Shown piece after piece: positions 42,415-49,879 of a DNA stretch of 64,000 nucleotides. This DNA is from Nocardioides sp. cx-173 (GTDB lineage Bacteria; Actinomycetota; Actinomycetes; Propionibacteriales; Nocardioidaceae). How positions within the stretch are numbered: position 1 is the stretch's first letter; each line of letters starts with the position of its first letter. A model generated the notes under the pieces. That model searched no databases, was not told the DNA's origin, and worked only from the letters and a program-made list of their open reading frames with translations. Position numbers and translations under genes: made by a program. Where the stretch lies: contig NZ_CP088262.1 of assembly GCF_021117365.1 (NCBI RefSeq), positions 4,094,501 to 4,158,500 of the forward strand. Reading direction: 5' to 3'.

Positions 42415-42936
42415 ATGACTGACCGATTCGATGCGCGCCTCTCTGCCGAGGACGAGCGCGCCCTGTCCGAGCTCTCGGCCCGCTACGCCGTGGCCTGCGA
42501 CATGCGGGACCGGCACGGCTTCTGCGACCTCTTCACCGACGACGTCGTGGTGATGGTCCACTACGCCGCCGAGGACCGGCCGCGGGTCGCCGTTGGCCTC
42601 GAGAACGTGGGGAGGGTCCCCGAGCAGCTGACGCGCTACGCCAAGACCTTCCACATGCTGGGGCAGTCGACGTACGCCGAGGGCGAGGAGCCCGGCACGG
42701 CGACCGGCGAGATCTACTGCGTCGGTCACCACATCACCGGCACCGAGCCGATCGTGGACGTCCGCATGCACCTGCGCTACCACGACGACTACCGCCACAC
42801 GGACAACGGTTGGCGGATCAGTCGCCGCGAGGTGTTCGTCGACTTCACCACCACGGAGGCCGTCACGTGGGCGGCCGGCCTGAGCGCACGTCCGCCGACG
42901 ACCGCAGCCCTGCGCAGCGTCCGAGGCTCTGGCTGA
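42415..42936 (+). CDS. SnoaL-like/NTF2-fold protein
   Basis: A 173-residue NTF2-fold protein. The N-terminus RALSELSARYAVACDMRDRHGFCDLFTDD and the motif YCVGHHITGTEPIVDVRMHLRYHDDY (in pieces) are characteristic; YCVxHH is shared with the paralogue at 9179. Both SnoaL genes accompany a P450, which suggests a similar task on two different oxygenated intermediates, such as dehydration or isomerisation. It lies 51 bases after the P450 gene on the same strand. Confidence 0.8.
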   Translation: MTDRFDARLSAEDERALSELSARYAVACDMRDRHGFCDLFTDDVVVMVHYAAEDRPRVAVGLENVGRVPEQLTRYAKTFHMLGQSTYAEGEEPGTATGEIYCVGHHITGTEPIVDVRMHLRYHDDYRHTDNGWRISRREVFVDFTTTEAVTWAAGLSARPPTTAALRSVRGSG

Positions 42937-42973
42937 GCGTGCTGCCGGCGAGGAGGACGGCGCAGGGACGGTC

Positions 42974-43651
42974 ATGACCGCGGCAGTGCGTGGGCTCGAG
43001 GGCGGCAAGAACGCCGCCCTGCTGGTCGTCGAGGTGCAGAACGGCATCGCCAACCCGGCCTACGACGCCTCTCCGCTAGCGGCCCAGGTCACCGCGCGCG
43101 GGATCGTCGCGCGCATCAACACCCTGGCCGACGTGTTCCGGCGAGCTGGGGCGCCGGTCATCTTCTGCACCATCGCGGCCGCCCAGGCCGACTGGTCGGG
43201 ATTCCGTGTGAACTGCGCCCTGGCCGCACGGATCCGCCGCAAGGGGCTCCTGGTCGCCGGCGCGGACTCGGCGGCGATCCACGACGACCTGATCGTGGAG
43301 CCGACGGACGTCGTCAGCACCCGCACACACGGCATGGCGCCCTTCACCGGCACCGAGCTCGATGCGACGCTGCGCGGCTACGGGATCGACACCGTCGTGC
43401 TCACCGGCGTCTCGACCAACATCGCCCTTCCCGGTGCGGCCACCGAGGCGATCGGGTTGGGCTACGAGGTGGTCCTGGTGGAGGACTGCACCGCGGGCGC
43501 GACGGCCGAGACGCACGAGTTCCAGACCACGATGCACCTGCCGCTGCTGGCGACGATGACGACGGCGGACGCGGTCGCCGAGACGCTGCCTCGGGGCGCT
43601 AGCGCGGAGGCATCCGGATCGCCCCGTCGAGGCGGATCGTCTCGCCGTTGA
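42974..43651 (+). CDS. Isochorismatase-family protein lacking the catalytic triad
   Basis: A 225-residue cysteine-hydrolase fold protein. The strand ALLVVEVQNG has Glu20 where the family has the catalytic aspartate. The lysine region reads VVSTRTHGMAPFTGTELD without lysine, and the cysteine position in TGVSTNIALPGAATEA is Ala151. With all three residues changed, hydrolase activity seems unlikely and a binding or structural role possible. The last 53 bases overlap the end of the converging SDR gene, giving an arginine/serine-rich tail that may be an accident of read-through. Confidence 0.85.
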   Translation: MTAAVRGLEGGKNAALLVVEVQNGIANPAYDASPLAAQVTARGIVARINTLADVFRRAGAPVIFCTIAAAQADWSGFRVNCALAARIRRKGLLVAGADSAAIHDDLIVEPTDVVSTRTHGMAPFTGTELDATLRGYGIDTVVLTGVSTNIALPGAATEAIGLGYEVVLVEDCTAGATAETHEFQTTMHLPLLATMTTADAVAETLPRGASAEASGSPRRGGSSRR

Positions 43652-44366
43652 CGTAGCCGTTCTCGAGGAGCGTCACCGCCAGGTGCGCGTAGTCGTCGGG
43701 ATCGCCGAGCCGACTCGGCATCGGCACGCTGGCCTCGAGTCCGGCCCGGATGTCCTCGCGCAGGCGCGCGAGCATCGGCGTGTCGAACGTGCCCGGAGCG
43801 ATGGTGTTGACCCTGATCAGGCGACTCGCCAGATCCCGGGCCGCCACCAGCGTGATGCCGTGCACCCCGGCCTTCGCCGCGGTGTACGACGTCTGGCCGA
43901 TCTGGCCGTCGAACGCCGCGACCGAGGCGGTCATGATGATCGCGCCCCGCTCGCCGTCGACCGGCTCGGTCCTGGCGATGCGGGCCGCCGCGAGCCGCAG
44001 GACGTTGTAGGTCCCGGCGAGATTCACCCGGAGCACCTCCGTGAAGGTCTCCAGGGAGCCGGGCTGGCCATCCCGGTCCAGGATGCGCACGCGGTCCCCG
44101 CCGCGCCCGGCGCAGTGCACCGCGCCCCGCAGCGGACCGAAGGCGCCCTCGATCTCGTCGAGGGCGTTGCCCATGCTGTCCTCGTCCGCGACGTCGGTCT
44201 TGGCATACAGCACCCGGTCCCCGAGCTCGGCCGTCACGTCGTCGGCGGGCGGGTTCAGGTCGGCGATACCGACCCGCGCGCCCTTGGCGAGCAGCCTGCG
44301 CGTGGTCGCGAGGCCGAGTCCGGATGCGCCGCCCGTGACCAGGATGGTGGCGGAGTCGAGCTTCAT
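43599..44366 (-). CDS. SDR, HSD10/3-hydroxyacyl-CoA dehydrogenase-like
   Basis: A 255-residue SDR: ILVTGGASGLGLAT, NAD-type aspartate in VGIADLN, catalytic YTAAK, tail [12 protein letters not shown]. It is a paralogue of the enzyme at 34464. GGGAG precedes the ATG at 44366. Located 11 bases downstream of a thiolase, it fits the 3-hydroxyacyl-CoA dehydrogenase step before thiolysis. Its 3' end overlaps the converging isochorismatase-like gene by 53 bases. Confidence 0.9.
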   Translation of the reverse strand: MKLDSATILVTGGASGLGLATTRRLLAKGARVGIADLNPPADDVTAELGDRVLYAKTDVADEDSMGNALDEIEGAFGPLRGAVHCAGRGGDRVRILDRDGQPGSLETFTEVLRVNLAGTYNVLRLAAARIARTEPVDGERGAIIMTASVAAFDGQIGQTSYTAAKAGVHGITLVAARDLASRLIRVNTIAPGTFDTPMLARLREDIRAGLEASVPMPSRLGDPDDYAHLAVTLLENGYVNGETIRLDGAIRMPPR

Positions 44367-44377
44367 GAAGTCTCCCT

Positions 44378-45526
44378 CTAGTCGGCGATGAGTTCGATGA
44401 TCGTGGCGTTGGCCATCCCGCCCGCCTCGCACATGGTCTGCAGGCCGTAGCGGATGTCGTTGTCCCGCATGTGGTGGATCAGCCGGGTCATCAGGATCGC
44501 TCCGGAGGCGCCGAGCGGGTGGCCCACCGCGATCGCGCCGCCGAGCGGGTTGAGCCGGTCGTGACGGGCGCCGGTCTCGACCTCCCAGGCCATCGGCACG
44601 CTGGCGAACGCCTCGTTGACCTCGAAGGCGCCGATGTCGTCGATGGTCAGGCCCGCCCGCTTGAGCACCTTCTCGGTCGCCGGGATCGGCGCGGTCAGCA
44701 TGATCACGGGGTCGTCTCCCACGGCCACGCCCGCGACGAACCGCGCGATCGGTCGGAGCCCGAGCTGGGCGGCGCGCTCGCTGGTGGTGATCAGCAGCGC
44801 CGCGCACCCGTCGGAGATCTGGGAGCTGTTGCCCGCGTGGATCACGCCGTCGTCGAGGAAGGCGGGCTTCAGGCCGGCGAGCTTCTCCATCGACGACTCT
44901 CGCCGCACCCCCTCGTCCATGCTCAGCTGTCCGTCGGCCCCCGTGATCGGGATCAGCTGGCCGTCGAAGGCGCCGGCGTCGATCGCCGCCGCGGCCTTCT
45001 GGTGCGACTCGAGGGCGAACTCGTCGAGCTGCGTGCGGGAGAGGCCCCACCGCTTCGCGATCTCCTCCGCCCCGAGGCCCTGGCTGAAGCTGTCCCGGTC
45101 GTAGCGTGCCCGGACCCGCGGTCCGAACGGCTGGCCCGTCGCCCGCGCCGCGCCCAACGGGATCCGGCTCATCGACTCGACCCCGCCGGCGATGACGATC
45201 TCGTTGTGGCCGGCCATCACGCTGGCGACGGCGAAGCTCACCGCCTGCTGACTCGACCCGCATGCGCGGTCGAGCGTGACCCCGGGGATCCGCTCGGGCC
45301 AGCCGGCCGCGAGCACCGCGAGCCGACCGACGTTCGTGGACTGGTCGCCCACCTGGGTGACGCAGCCCCAGATCACGTCCTCGACCAGCTCGGGGTCGAG
45401 CCCGTTGCGCGCCACCAGGCCGTTCAGCACATCGGCGGCCAGGTCCACCGGGTGCTCGCCCTGCAGCGAGCCGTTGCGCCGGCCGATGGGCGCGCGCGCC
45501 GCGTCGATGATGACGGCATCCAGCAT
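44378..45526 (-). CDS. Thiolase (acetyl-CoA acyltransferase)
   Basis: A 382-residue degradative thiolase with nucleophile Cys89 (LDRACGSSQQA), the histidine in VGHPLGASG and the second cysteine Cys366 in MCEAGGMANA. It is a paralogue of the gene at 22786. AGGAGGG precedes the ATG at 45526. With the following SDR it forms a two-gene beta-oxidation module transcribed away from the second GntR gene. Confidence 0.93.
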   Translation of the reverse strand: MLDAVIIDAARAPIGRRNGSLQGEHPVDLAADVLNGLVARNGLDPELVEDVIWGCVTQVGDQSTNVGRLAVLAAGWPERIPGVTLDRACGSSQQAVSFAVASVMAGHNEIVIAGGVESMSRIPLGAARATGQPFGPRVRARYDRDSFSQGLGAEEIAKRWGLSRTQLDEFALESHQKAAAAIDAGAFDGQLIPITGADGQLSMDEGVRRESSMEKLAGLKPAFLDDGVIHAGNSSQISDGCAALLITTSERAAQLGLRPIARFVAGVAVGDDPVIMLTAPIPATEKVLKRAGLTIDDIGAFEVNEAFASVPMAWEVETGARHDRLNPLGGAIAVGHPLGASGAILMTRLIHHMRDNDIRYGLQTMCEAGGMANATIIELIAD

Positions 45527-45548
45527 GGACCCTCCTGGTGGATTAGAA

Positions 45549-45566
45549 CAATGAGTTATCTTTATG
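45549..45566. promoter_or_regulatory. Candidate operator site 13
   Basis: CAATGAGTTATCTTTATG lies between the thiolase-SDR operon and the second GntR gene, 22 bases from the thiolase start. Its first 11 bases are identical to the site at 13628. Confidence 0.5.
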
Positions 45567-45617
45567 GACTCTATCGTACCGGCGGGCGCCGCCCGGCCAC
45601 CACCCTGCGACCGGCGC

Positions 45618-45623
45618 TATGAT
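45618..45623 (+). promoter_or_regulatory. -10 box of a probably leaderless GntR transcript
   Basis: TATGAT ends seven bases before the ATG at 45631 and no ribosome site is visible, as for the other regulator gene. Confidence 0.5.
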
Positions 45624-45630
45624 CCGCGGC

Positions 45631-46440
45631 ATGGTGTCCCCGAGCAGCCGACCCCCCATCGCTGGCCAACAGATCGGCACCACGGTCCGGGCGCCCAAGA
45701 CCGCCGAGCTGATCGCCACCCAGCTCCGGCGCCAGATCGTGCACGGCGAGCTGCGGCCCGGAATGACGCTGCCGCCCGAGATGCAGCTCATGGAGCAGTA
45801 CGGCGTCTCCCGCCCCACCCTGCGCGAGGCCTTCCGCATCCTGGAGGCCGAGGCGCTGATCAACGTGCGGCGAGGCAGCCGGGGCGGCGCACAGGTCACC
45901 ACTCCCGAGGTCTCGGTCCCCGCCCGCTACATCGGGCTGCTGCTCCAGATCCAGGGCACCACGATCAACGACGTCTACGACGCCCGGACGCTCCTCGAGC
46001 CGCCGTGCGCTCGCCTGCTCGCGCAGCGCCGCACCGATGACGACATCGCCAAGCTCCGCGACGTGGTGGAGCAGGTGAAGGCGCAGGTCAACAGCACGAA
46101 GCCCTTCGTCCCTGACGCGGAGTCCTGGTCACGACTGACCTATCGATTCCACGAGCTGGTCCTGGAGGGCAGTGGCAACAAGACCCTCGCACTGCAGGGG
46201 GCCGTCCTCGCCAACATCGCCGCGACGCACCTGCGCTCGAAGATCGCCAAGGGCAACGAGTCCGACCCGCTCTCGCGCTTCCAGCAGACCATCAAGTCGT
46301 TCACGAAGCTGATCGAGCTCGCGGAGGCCGGCGACGCCGACGCCGCACAGCAGCACTGGGCCACGCACATGGATGGTGCGGCCAAGTACCTGCTCAAGGA
46401 CGACCTCGAGGCGAAGCCCGTCGTCGACCTCTTCTACTGA
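45631..46440 (+). CDS. FadR-subfamily GntR transcriptional regulator (FCD domain), paralogue
   Basis: A 269-residue regulator highly similar to the one at 35321: identical recognition segment GVSRPTLREAFRILEAEALI, the same wing RRGSRGGAQV, and the same FCD ending KPVVDLF. The D-x3-H metal motif is again T-x3-H (TYRFH). With matching DNA-reading helices the two proteins should bind the same operators and perhaps form heterodimers, while effector-domain differences could give two inducers. An ATG 12 bases upstream is in frame, but the -10 box position favours 45631. It converges on and overlaps the ferredoxin gene by seven bases. Confidence 0.92.
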   Translation: MVSPSSRPPIAGQQIGTTVRAPKTAELIATQLRRQIVHGELRPGMTLPPEMQLMEQYGVSRPTLREAFRILEAEALINVRRGSRGGAQVTTPEVSVPARYIGLLLQIQGTTINDVYDARTLLEPPCARLLAQRRTDDDIAKLRDVVEQVKAQVNSTKPFVPDAESWSRLTYRFHELVLEGSGNKTLALQGAVLANIAATHLRSKIAKGNESDPLSRFQQTIKSFTKLIELAEAGDADAAQQHWATHMDGAAKYLLKDDLEAKPVVDLFY

Positions 46441-46664
46441 CCCTCGCGAGCGACCGGCGCCACACCCTGGTCCGCGACGCTGATGGCCATCTCCGGGCAG
46501 GAGGAGATGGCCTCGGCGAGCGCTCGCGCCTGTGCCGGGTCCGAGGGCACCTCGTCGCGCGTGACCTCGCCGTAGCCGCGCTCGTCGTCGGTGAAGATGT
46601 CCGGGGCGATCTCGTAGCAGCGACCGTGTCCCTGGCAGGCCGACTGGTTCAGCAGGACCTTCAT
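46434..46664 (-). CDS. 3Fe-4S-type ferredoxin for P450
   Basis: A 76-residue ferredoxin with Cys10, His13, Cys16 (CQGHGRC) and Cys56 (SSCPEMAI), the same 3Fe-4S pattern as at 40805. The ATG at 46664 overlaps the P450 stop by ATGA, with GAGGTG upstream. It should pass electrons to the P450 at 46661. The gene order is P450 then ferredoxin, the reverse of the 40805 pair, so the two pairs did not arise by a simple block duplication. Confidence 0.92.
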   Translation of the reverse strand: MKVLLNQSACQGHGRCYEIAPDIFTDDERGYGEVTRDEVPSDPAQARALAEAISSCPEMAISVADQGVAPVAREGQ

Positions 46665-47869
46665 CGGTTCACCTCGTCCTTGTCCCACTCAAGCATCAGA
46701 TGGTCCACGCCCCGCACGAAGTGGGCGTTCCACTCGGGCACGTAGCCCTCCTTGAGGCGGTAGTTCGGGATGCGCTTGTGCCACTCGCGCACGACCGTGC
46801 GCAGCTCCATCCGTGCCAGGTGTGATCCCAGGCAGCGGTGGGGCCCCGCACCGAAGGCCAGGTGACGCTTGTTCCCCGACCGCACGTCGACGGTGTCGGC
46901 ACCGGGAACGGCCGGGTCGATGTTGGCGGCGCCGAGCAGCACGTCGACGACCTCCCCCTTCTTGAAGGGGCACCCGAGAACCTCGACGTCCTGGGTCGCG
47001 GTGCGCGGGAGGACCGACTGGACCGGTGACTCCCAGCGCAGCAGCTCCTCGATGAGGTTGTCCGTGGTGTCCGGCTCGTCGACCAGCATCTGCCGCGCCT
47101 CGGGGTTGGTCGCGAGGAAGTTGAAGATGCACTGCAGCGAGACCGACACCGTGTCCAGACCGGCGGAGATGAACAGGAACAGGGTCCGCGCGATCTCGTT
47201 GTCGCTCAGCAGGCGGCCGTCGCTCAGGCGCGCGTCGAGCAGCCGGGAGATCACGTCGTCGGCCGGCTGGTCGCGCCGCTCGGCGATCACCTGGTAGAGG
47301 TAGGCGTAGATCTGCGGCACGGTCTCCGCCAGGAGCTTGAGCCCGCCCTCGACACCGCCACCGAGCCGGACGTTGTGGATCATCACGTCCTTCCAGTGCA
47401 GCAGCTTCGGCAGCTCCGTCTGCGGCACGCCCAGCAGGTCGAGGAAGGTCGAGCCGGGCAACGGGACCGACAGCTCCTGGGAGAAGTCGCACTCGCCCCG
47501 GTCGATGAACGCGTCGATGAAGCCATGGGTGTGCGCCGCGACCGTCGGCTGCAACGCCGCCATCCGGCGAGGCGAGAACGCCGGGTCGAGCAGCTTGCGG
47601 TACTCCGCGTGCTGCGGCGGGTCGATGCCGATCGGGATGGGCGGCTCCGCACTGCCCATGATCCCCATGGCGCTCGAGAACAGGTCCGGGTTGCGCAGGA
47701 CGAACTCCACGCCCTCCCGGCTGAGCAGCTCCGGGTTGCCGCGCTCGGTCTCGCCGTGCACGAACGGCCCGCGAGCCTGACGCTCGTGGAAGAAGGCGCG
47801 TGGCTCCGCCGATCGCCGATAGGCGATCTCACGGAAGCGTTCATCGCGGACGGTCGGTGCGTCGGTCAT
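46661..47869 (-). CDS. Cytochrome P450 (class I), ferredoxin-coupled
   Basis: A 402-residue P450: I-helix SAGLDTVSVS, ExxR in EELLRWESP, haem loop FGAGPHRCLG with Cys346. The I-helix threonine pair is reduced to a single Thr followed by Val. AAGGAG precedes the ATG at 47869; the longer frame adds eight unlikely residues. It is coupled to its ferredoxin. It differs clearly from the P450s at 7341 and 40996, so a second hydroxylation step or another substrate is likely. Confidence 0.93.
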   Translation of the reverse strand: MTDAPTVRDERFREIAYRRSAEPRAFFHERQARGPFVHGETERGNPELLSREGVEFVLRNPDLFSSAMGIMGSAEPPIPIGIDPPQHAEYRKLLDPAFSPRRMAALQPTVAAHTHGFIDAFIDRGECDFSQELSVPLPGSTFLDLLGVPQTELPKLLHWKDVMIHNVRLGGGVEGGLKLLAETVPQIYAYLYQVIAERRDQPADDVISRLLDARLSDGRLLSDNEIARTLFLFISAGLDTVSVSLQCIFNFLATNPEARQMLVDEPDTTDNLIEELLRWESPVQSVLPRTATQDVEVLGCPFKKGEVVDVLLGAANIDPAVPGADTVDVRSGNKRHLAFGAGPHRCLGSHLARMELRTVVREWHKRIPNYRLKEGYVPEWNAHFVRGVDHLMLEWDKDEVNR

Positions 47870-47888
47870 AGGAGCTCCTTCAGGGACG

Positions 47889-47898
47889 GACACGTGTC
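47889..47898. promoter_or_regulatory. Palindrome upstream of the P450-ferredoxin operon
   Basis: GACACGTGTC is a perfect 10-bp palindrome 20 bases upstream of the P450 start. It runs directly into CAATGTAGGGAGATTC, a weak match to the shared operator. Role unknown. Confidence 0.3.
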
Positions 47899-47954
47899 AA
47901 TGTAGGGAGATTCCACGCCGATACGGCCGACGGTCCCACCGAGCGGCACGCGTC

Positions 47955-49121
47955 TCACGCGACGACACCATCGGCGCGCAGAGCGGCAATCTCGTCCGTG
48001 GGGTAGCCGAGCGTGGCCAGCACCCCGTCGGTGTCCCCGCACCACCGCGAGCGCGGCCGCCGCACCACTGGGGAGTCCGACAGTCGCGGCGCCGGCGCCG
48101 GCTGCGAGACGCCGTCCCACTCCACGTAGGTGCCGCGCTCACGCAGCTCGCGCGACGCCCCCGCCTCGGCGAGCGACAGGACCGGCGTCACGCAGGCGTC
48201 GCGGCCCGCGAAGACCTCCTCCCACGCGGCCCGGGTGCGCGACGCGAAGATCTCGCCCAGCGCGGCGGCCTGCGCCGGCCATCGGGAGCGATCGTGCTGG
48301 GGCCACTCGTCGGGGTCGAGCGCGAGGGCGTCGAGGAGGTCGCGGTAGAACTGCGGCTCCAGCGACCCGACCGCCATGAACCCGCCGTCCGAGGTCCGAT
48401 AGGTGCGGTAGAAGGGGGCCGCGCCGTCGAGGAGGTTGTCGCCGCGCTCATCGCTCCAGGAGCCGGCTGCCAACATCCCGTGCATCATCGAGGTCAGCGA
48501 GGCGACCCCGTCCACCATTGCCGCGTCCACCACCTGGCCCCGACCGGTGCGGCGCCGCTGGTGCAGGGCAGCGAGGACACCGAGAGCGAGGTAGGTCCCA
48601 CCGCCGCCGAAGTCCGCCAGCATGTTCAGCGGTGGCAGTGGCGGCGCGTCGGCGGGCCCCAGGGGGAAGACCGCACCCGCCAGGCCCGCGTAGTTGATGT
48701 CGTGCCCCGCCTGCTGCGCCCGGGGTCCGGACTGTCCCCAGCCGGTCGCGCGACCGTAGACCAGCCGGGGGTTGACCGCGAGCAGGTCGTCGGGCCCGAT
48801 GCCCAGCCGCTCCGTGGCGCCGGGACGCATCCCCTCGAGGAACACGTCGGCGTCGCCGAGCAGGCGCAGGAGCACCGACCGGCCTCCCTCGCTGCGCAGG
48901 TCGATCCCGACACCGCGGTGGCCGCGGGTGCGCGGGTCGTCGTGCAGCGACAGGCCGGTCACCCGCTCGGAGCGACCCGGCCGGTCCACCCGGGTGACCC
49001 GCGCCCCGAGGTCGCTCAGGAGCATCGCGGCGAACGGGACCGGACCCATGGCGCTCAGGCAGACGACGTGCAGGTCGCCGAGCGCCTGGGACTCCCGGTC
49101 CTCCGCACCCGGAAGGCTCAC
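47955..49121 (-). CDS. CaiB/BaiF CoA transferase or alpha-methylacyl-CoA racemase-like
   Basis: A 388-residue class III CoA-transferase-fold protein. VVCLSAMGPVPFAAMLLSDLGARVTRVDRPG (in pieces) and RGVGIDLRSEGGR are typical, and the aspartate is Asp141 in GHDINYAGLAG. The GHDxNY form is the one seen in alpha-methylacyl-CoA racemases, so racemisation of a 2-methyl-branched acyl-CoA before dehydrogenation is at least as likely as CoA transfer. It starts with a GTG overlapping the crotonase stop. It ends the dehydrogenase-crotonase-racemase operon. Confidence 0.88.
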   Translation of the reverse strand: MSLPGAEDRESQALGDLHVVCLSAMGPVPFAAMLLSDLGARVTRVDRPGRSERVTGLSLHDDPRTRGHRGVGIDLRSEGGRSVLLRLLGDADVFLEGMRPGATERLGIGPDDLLAVNPRLVYGRATGWGQSGPRAQQAGHDINYAGLAGAVFPLGPADAPPLPPLNMLADFGGGGTYLALGVLAALHQRRRTGRGQVVDAAMVDGVASLTSMMHGMLAAGSWSDERGDNLLDGAAPFYRTYRTSDGGFMAVGSLEPQFYRDLLDALALDPDEWPQHDRSRWPAQAAALGEIFASRTRAAWEEVFAGRDACVTPVLSLAEAGASRELRERGTYVEWDGVSQPAPAPRLSDSPVVRRPRSRWCGDTDGVLATLGYPTDEIAALRADGVVA

Positions 49122-49879
49122 CGGTCCTGCCAGACCGGGTCGCGGCGCTCGCGGAACGCGGCGACGCCCTCGGCCGCGTCCTCGGAGCCGAACACCGCCT
49201 CGAGGTGCTGGCGCTGCCGCACGAACCCCTCGGCGATCGGCCAGTCGGCGGACTCGATCGCCACCCGCTTCGACGCGCGGACCGACATCGGCGCATTGGC
49301 CGCGATCTCGCGTGCGAGCTCCATCGCGGCGTCGAGCGCCTGACCGTCCTCGACCAACCGGTTCACCAGCCCGAACTGGGCGGCCTTCTCGGCCGTCAGC
49401 GCAGCGCCCGTCAAGATGAGCTCCATCGCCAGCATGTGTGGCAGGCGGCGGGGCAGGCGGAAGACGCCCCCGCCCCGCGCGGCGAGACCCCGCTTGACCT
49501 CGGGCAGGCCGAACTTGGCGCCCGTGCCTGCGGTCACCAGGTCGCAGGAGAGAGCGATCTCGAAGCCACCGCCCAGCGCCCACCCCTCGACCGCGGCGAT
49601 CAGCGGCTTGGCCGGGGGCTTCTCGACCAGCCCGGCGAAGCCGCGCACGTCGTCGCGCACCTGCTCACCGGCCGCGAACGCCTTGAGGTCCATGCCGGCA
49701 CAGAACGTCGACCCGATGCCGTGCAGCACGCCGACCCGGAGGTGCGACGTGGCGTCCAGCAGGTCGAGGGCCTCGGCGATCCCCCGCGAGACCGCGCCGT
49801 TGACGGCGTTGCGTTGCTCCGCGCGGTTGATGCTGATCTGCAGCACGCCATCGGACTCGCTGAGCAGGACCTCGCTCAT
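49118..49879 (-). CDS. Enoyl-CoA hydratase/isomerase (crotonase) family protein
   Basis: A 253-residue crotonase with FCAGMDLKAF and both acidic residues, Glu107 (GGGFE) and Glu127 (GLPE). It is a paralogue of the gene at 1366. The ATG at 49879 overlaps the stop of the acyl-CoA dehydrogenase (ATGA). In the operon it follows dehydrogenation of the acyl-CoA and would hydrate the resulting enoyl-CoA. Confidence 0.92.
   Translation of the reverse strand: MSEVLLSESDGVLQISINRAEQRNAVNGAVSRGIAEALDLLDATSHLRVGVLHGIGSTFCAGMDLKAFAAGEQVRDDVRGFAGLVEKPPAKPLIAAVEGWALGGGFEIALSCDLVTAGTGAKFGLPEVKRGLAARGGGVFRLPRRLPHMLAMELILTGAALTAEKAAQFGLVNRLVEDGQALDAAMELAREIAANAPMSVRASKRVAIESADWPIAEGFVRQRQHLEAVFGSEDAAEGVAAFRERRDPVWQDR

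Noticed and set aside
39130..43053. A 1307-codon open frame on the minus strand extending far upstream of the amidohydrolase
   Set aside because: Beyond position 40353 it runs antisense to the ferredoxin, P450 and SnoaL genes, which have proper motifs and ribosome sites. Long antisense frames are expected at this GC content.
47889..47898. GACACGTGTC as a second conserved operator
   Set aside because: It is a perfect palindrome, but I see it only once; a related ACACGTT occurs at 13628 inside another motif. One copy does not support a family.
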